DNA from: Glutamicibacter sp. JL.03c
GTDB taxonomy: Bacteria > Actinomycetota > Actinomycetes > Actinomycetales > Micrococcaceae
Assembly (NCBI RefSeq): GCF_025854375.1
Contig: NZ_CP107575.1
Location: forward strand, 1,550,001-1,614,000
Length of the DNA stretch: 64,000 nucleotides
Direction of reading: 5' to 3'
The notes beneath the pieces were generated by a model. It searched no databases. It had not been told where the DNA came from and saw only the letters and a list, made by a program, of their open reading frames with translations. The position numbers were made by a program, and so were the translations under genes. Within the stretch, counting starts at the first letter, position 1; each line of letters starts with the position of its first letter. This document shows positions 63,506-64,000 of this stretch, piece after piece.

Positions 63506-64000
63506 ATGCCTGCACAGATTGGTGTCACAGGTCTGGCCGTGATGGGTGCAAACCTCGCCCGTAACTTCGCCCGCAACGGATATACTGTCGCCTTGCACAA
63601 CCGCTCGGTCGGAAAGACTGACGCACTGCTTGAGGCGCACGGCGATGAAGGCGACTTCATCCGCACCGAAAGCCTCGAAGAGCTGGTTGCGAACCTTGAA
63701 ACCCCGCGTCGCGTTCTGATTATGGTCAAGGCTGGCGGCCCAGTAGATTCGGTCATCGACCAGCTGGTACCGCTGCTTGATGAAGGCGACATCGTCATTG
63801 ACGCAGGCAACTCGCACTACACCGACACCCGTCGCCGCGAAGCAGCCCTGAATGAAAAGGGCCTCCACTTCGTTGGCGTTGGCGTCTCCGGCGGCGAAGA
63901 GGGCGCACTGCTCGGCCCATCGATCATGCCAGGCGGCTCGGCTGAATCCTACAAGGCCCTGGGCCCAATGCTGGAAAAGATTTCCGCCAAGGCCGACGAC
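63506..64000 (+). CDS. gnd: 6-phosphogluconate dehydrogenase, N-terminal part (runs off the window)
   Basis: 165 residues visible. NADP-binding Rossmann motif GVTGLAVMGANLARNFARNGY (GxGxxG-like GLAVMG), HNRSVGKTDALLEAHG, VLIMVKAGGPVDSVIDQL, IVIDAGNSHYTDTRRRE, and the substrate-binding GVGVSGGEEGALLGPSIMPGG. It converts 6-phosphogluconate to ribulose-5-phosphate, the next step after GntK. The catalytic Lys of the C-terminal half lies outside the window. Confidence 0.97.
   Translation, partial: MPAQIGVTGLAVMGANLARNFARNGYTVALHNRSVGKTDALLEAHGDEGDFIRTESLEELVANLETPRRVLIMVKAGGPVDSVIDQLVPLLDEGDIVIDAGNSHYTDTRRREAALNEKGLHFVGVGVSGGEEGALLGPSIMPGGSAESYKALGPMLEKISAKADD

Overview
The window is high-GC, gene-dense actinobacterial DNA. 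The gene order (ffh; rpsP-KH-rimM-trmD-rplS-lepB-rnhB-DUF2469-yraN-comM-dprA-xerC; a PucR-type regulator-fabD-acpP-fabF; aceE; DUF3052-peroxiredoxin) is that of Micrococcaceae, and an Arthrobacter or Glutamicibacter relative is the best guess. The genus is an inference from gene order and protein style, not a database result.

Layout. 1-4.3 kb: tail of an M23 peptidase with a very long Pro/Ala/Ser/Thr-rich C-terminus, ffh, and an unrecognised 397-aa protein. 4.4-12.7 kb: a catabolic cluster with an IclR regulator, an HMG-CoA-lyase-like enzyme, a CaiB/BaiF CoA-transferase and a GntP-type permease, bracketed by two closely similar AMP-forming acyl-CoA synthetases. 12.7-17 kb: a PfkB-kinase remnant, a two-domain VOC dioxygenase-like protein, a hexapeptide acetyltransferase and a GT4 glycosyltransferase. 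17-21 kb: the efeUOB iron-uptake operon under a near-consensus DtxR/IdeR box, and a LysE-type exporter. 21.8-35.5 kb: the ribosome, tRNA-modification and secretion block. Between its two signal peptidase genes sit a cell-wall-anchored trypsin-like protease and a lipoprotein that looks like a free-standing protease pro-domain. 35.8-45.2 kb: a VOC protein, a RibD-like reductase, fabF/acpP/fabD (no fabH between them) with a FasR-like activator, aceE, DUF3052 and an AhpE-like peroxiredoxin.

45.3-52.6 kb is an accessory region. A tRNA-Val gene is followed by a nest of insertion sequences: one IS1249-like element carries two insertions of a second 1293-bp element, and a third copy lies beside it. 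All three copies of the second element have the same in-frame TAG in the transposase. Two small phage-like ORFs follow, then a 48-bp exact duplicate of the tRNA 3' half, as expected for att sites of a decayed integrative element. A second complete tRNA-Val follows. 52.9-56.4 kb is a pseudogene graveyard: a methyltransferase, a macrolide-type glycosyltransferase and its divergent TetR regulator, all readable through stops or frameshifts.

56.5-64 kb returns to intact genes: an ArgE-type deacylase with an MHS-type transporter, a hemolysin-III-like membrane protein, a GlsB/YeaQ protein, and a gluconate module (gntK, gntP, an FCD-type GntR regulator, and the start of gnd) in which gluconate is imported, phosphorylated and oxidised to ribulose-5-phosphate.
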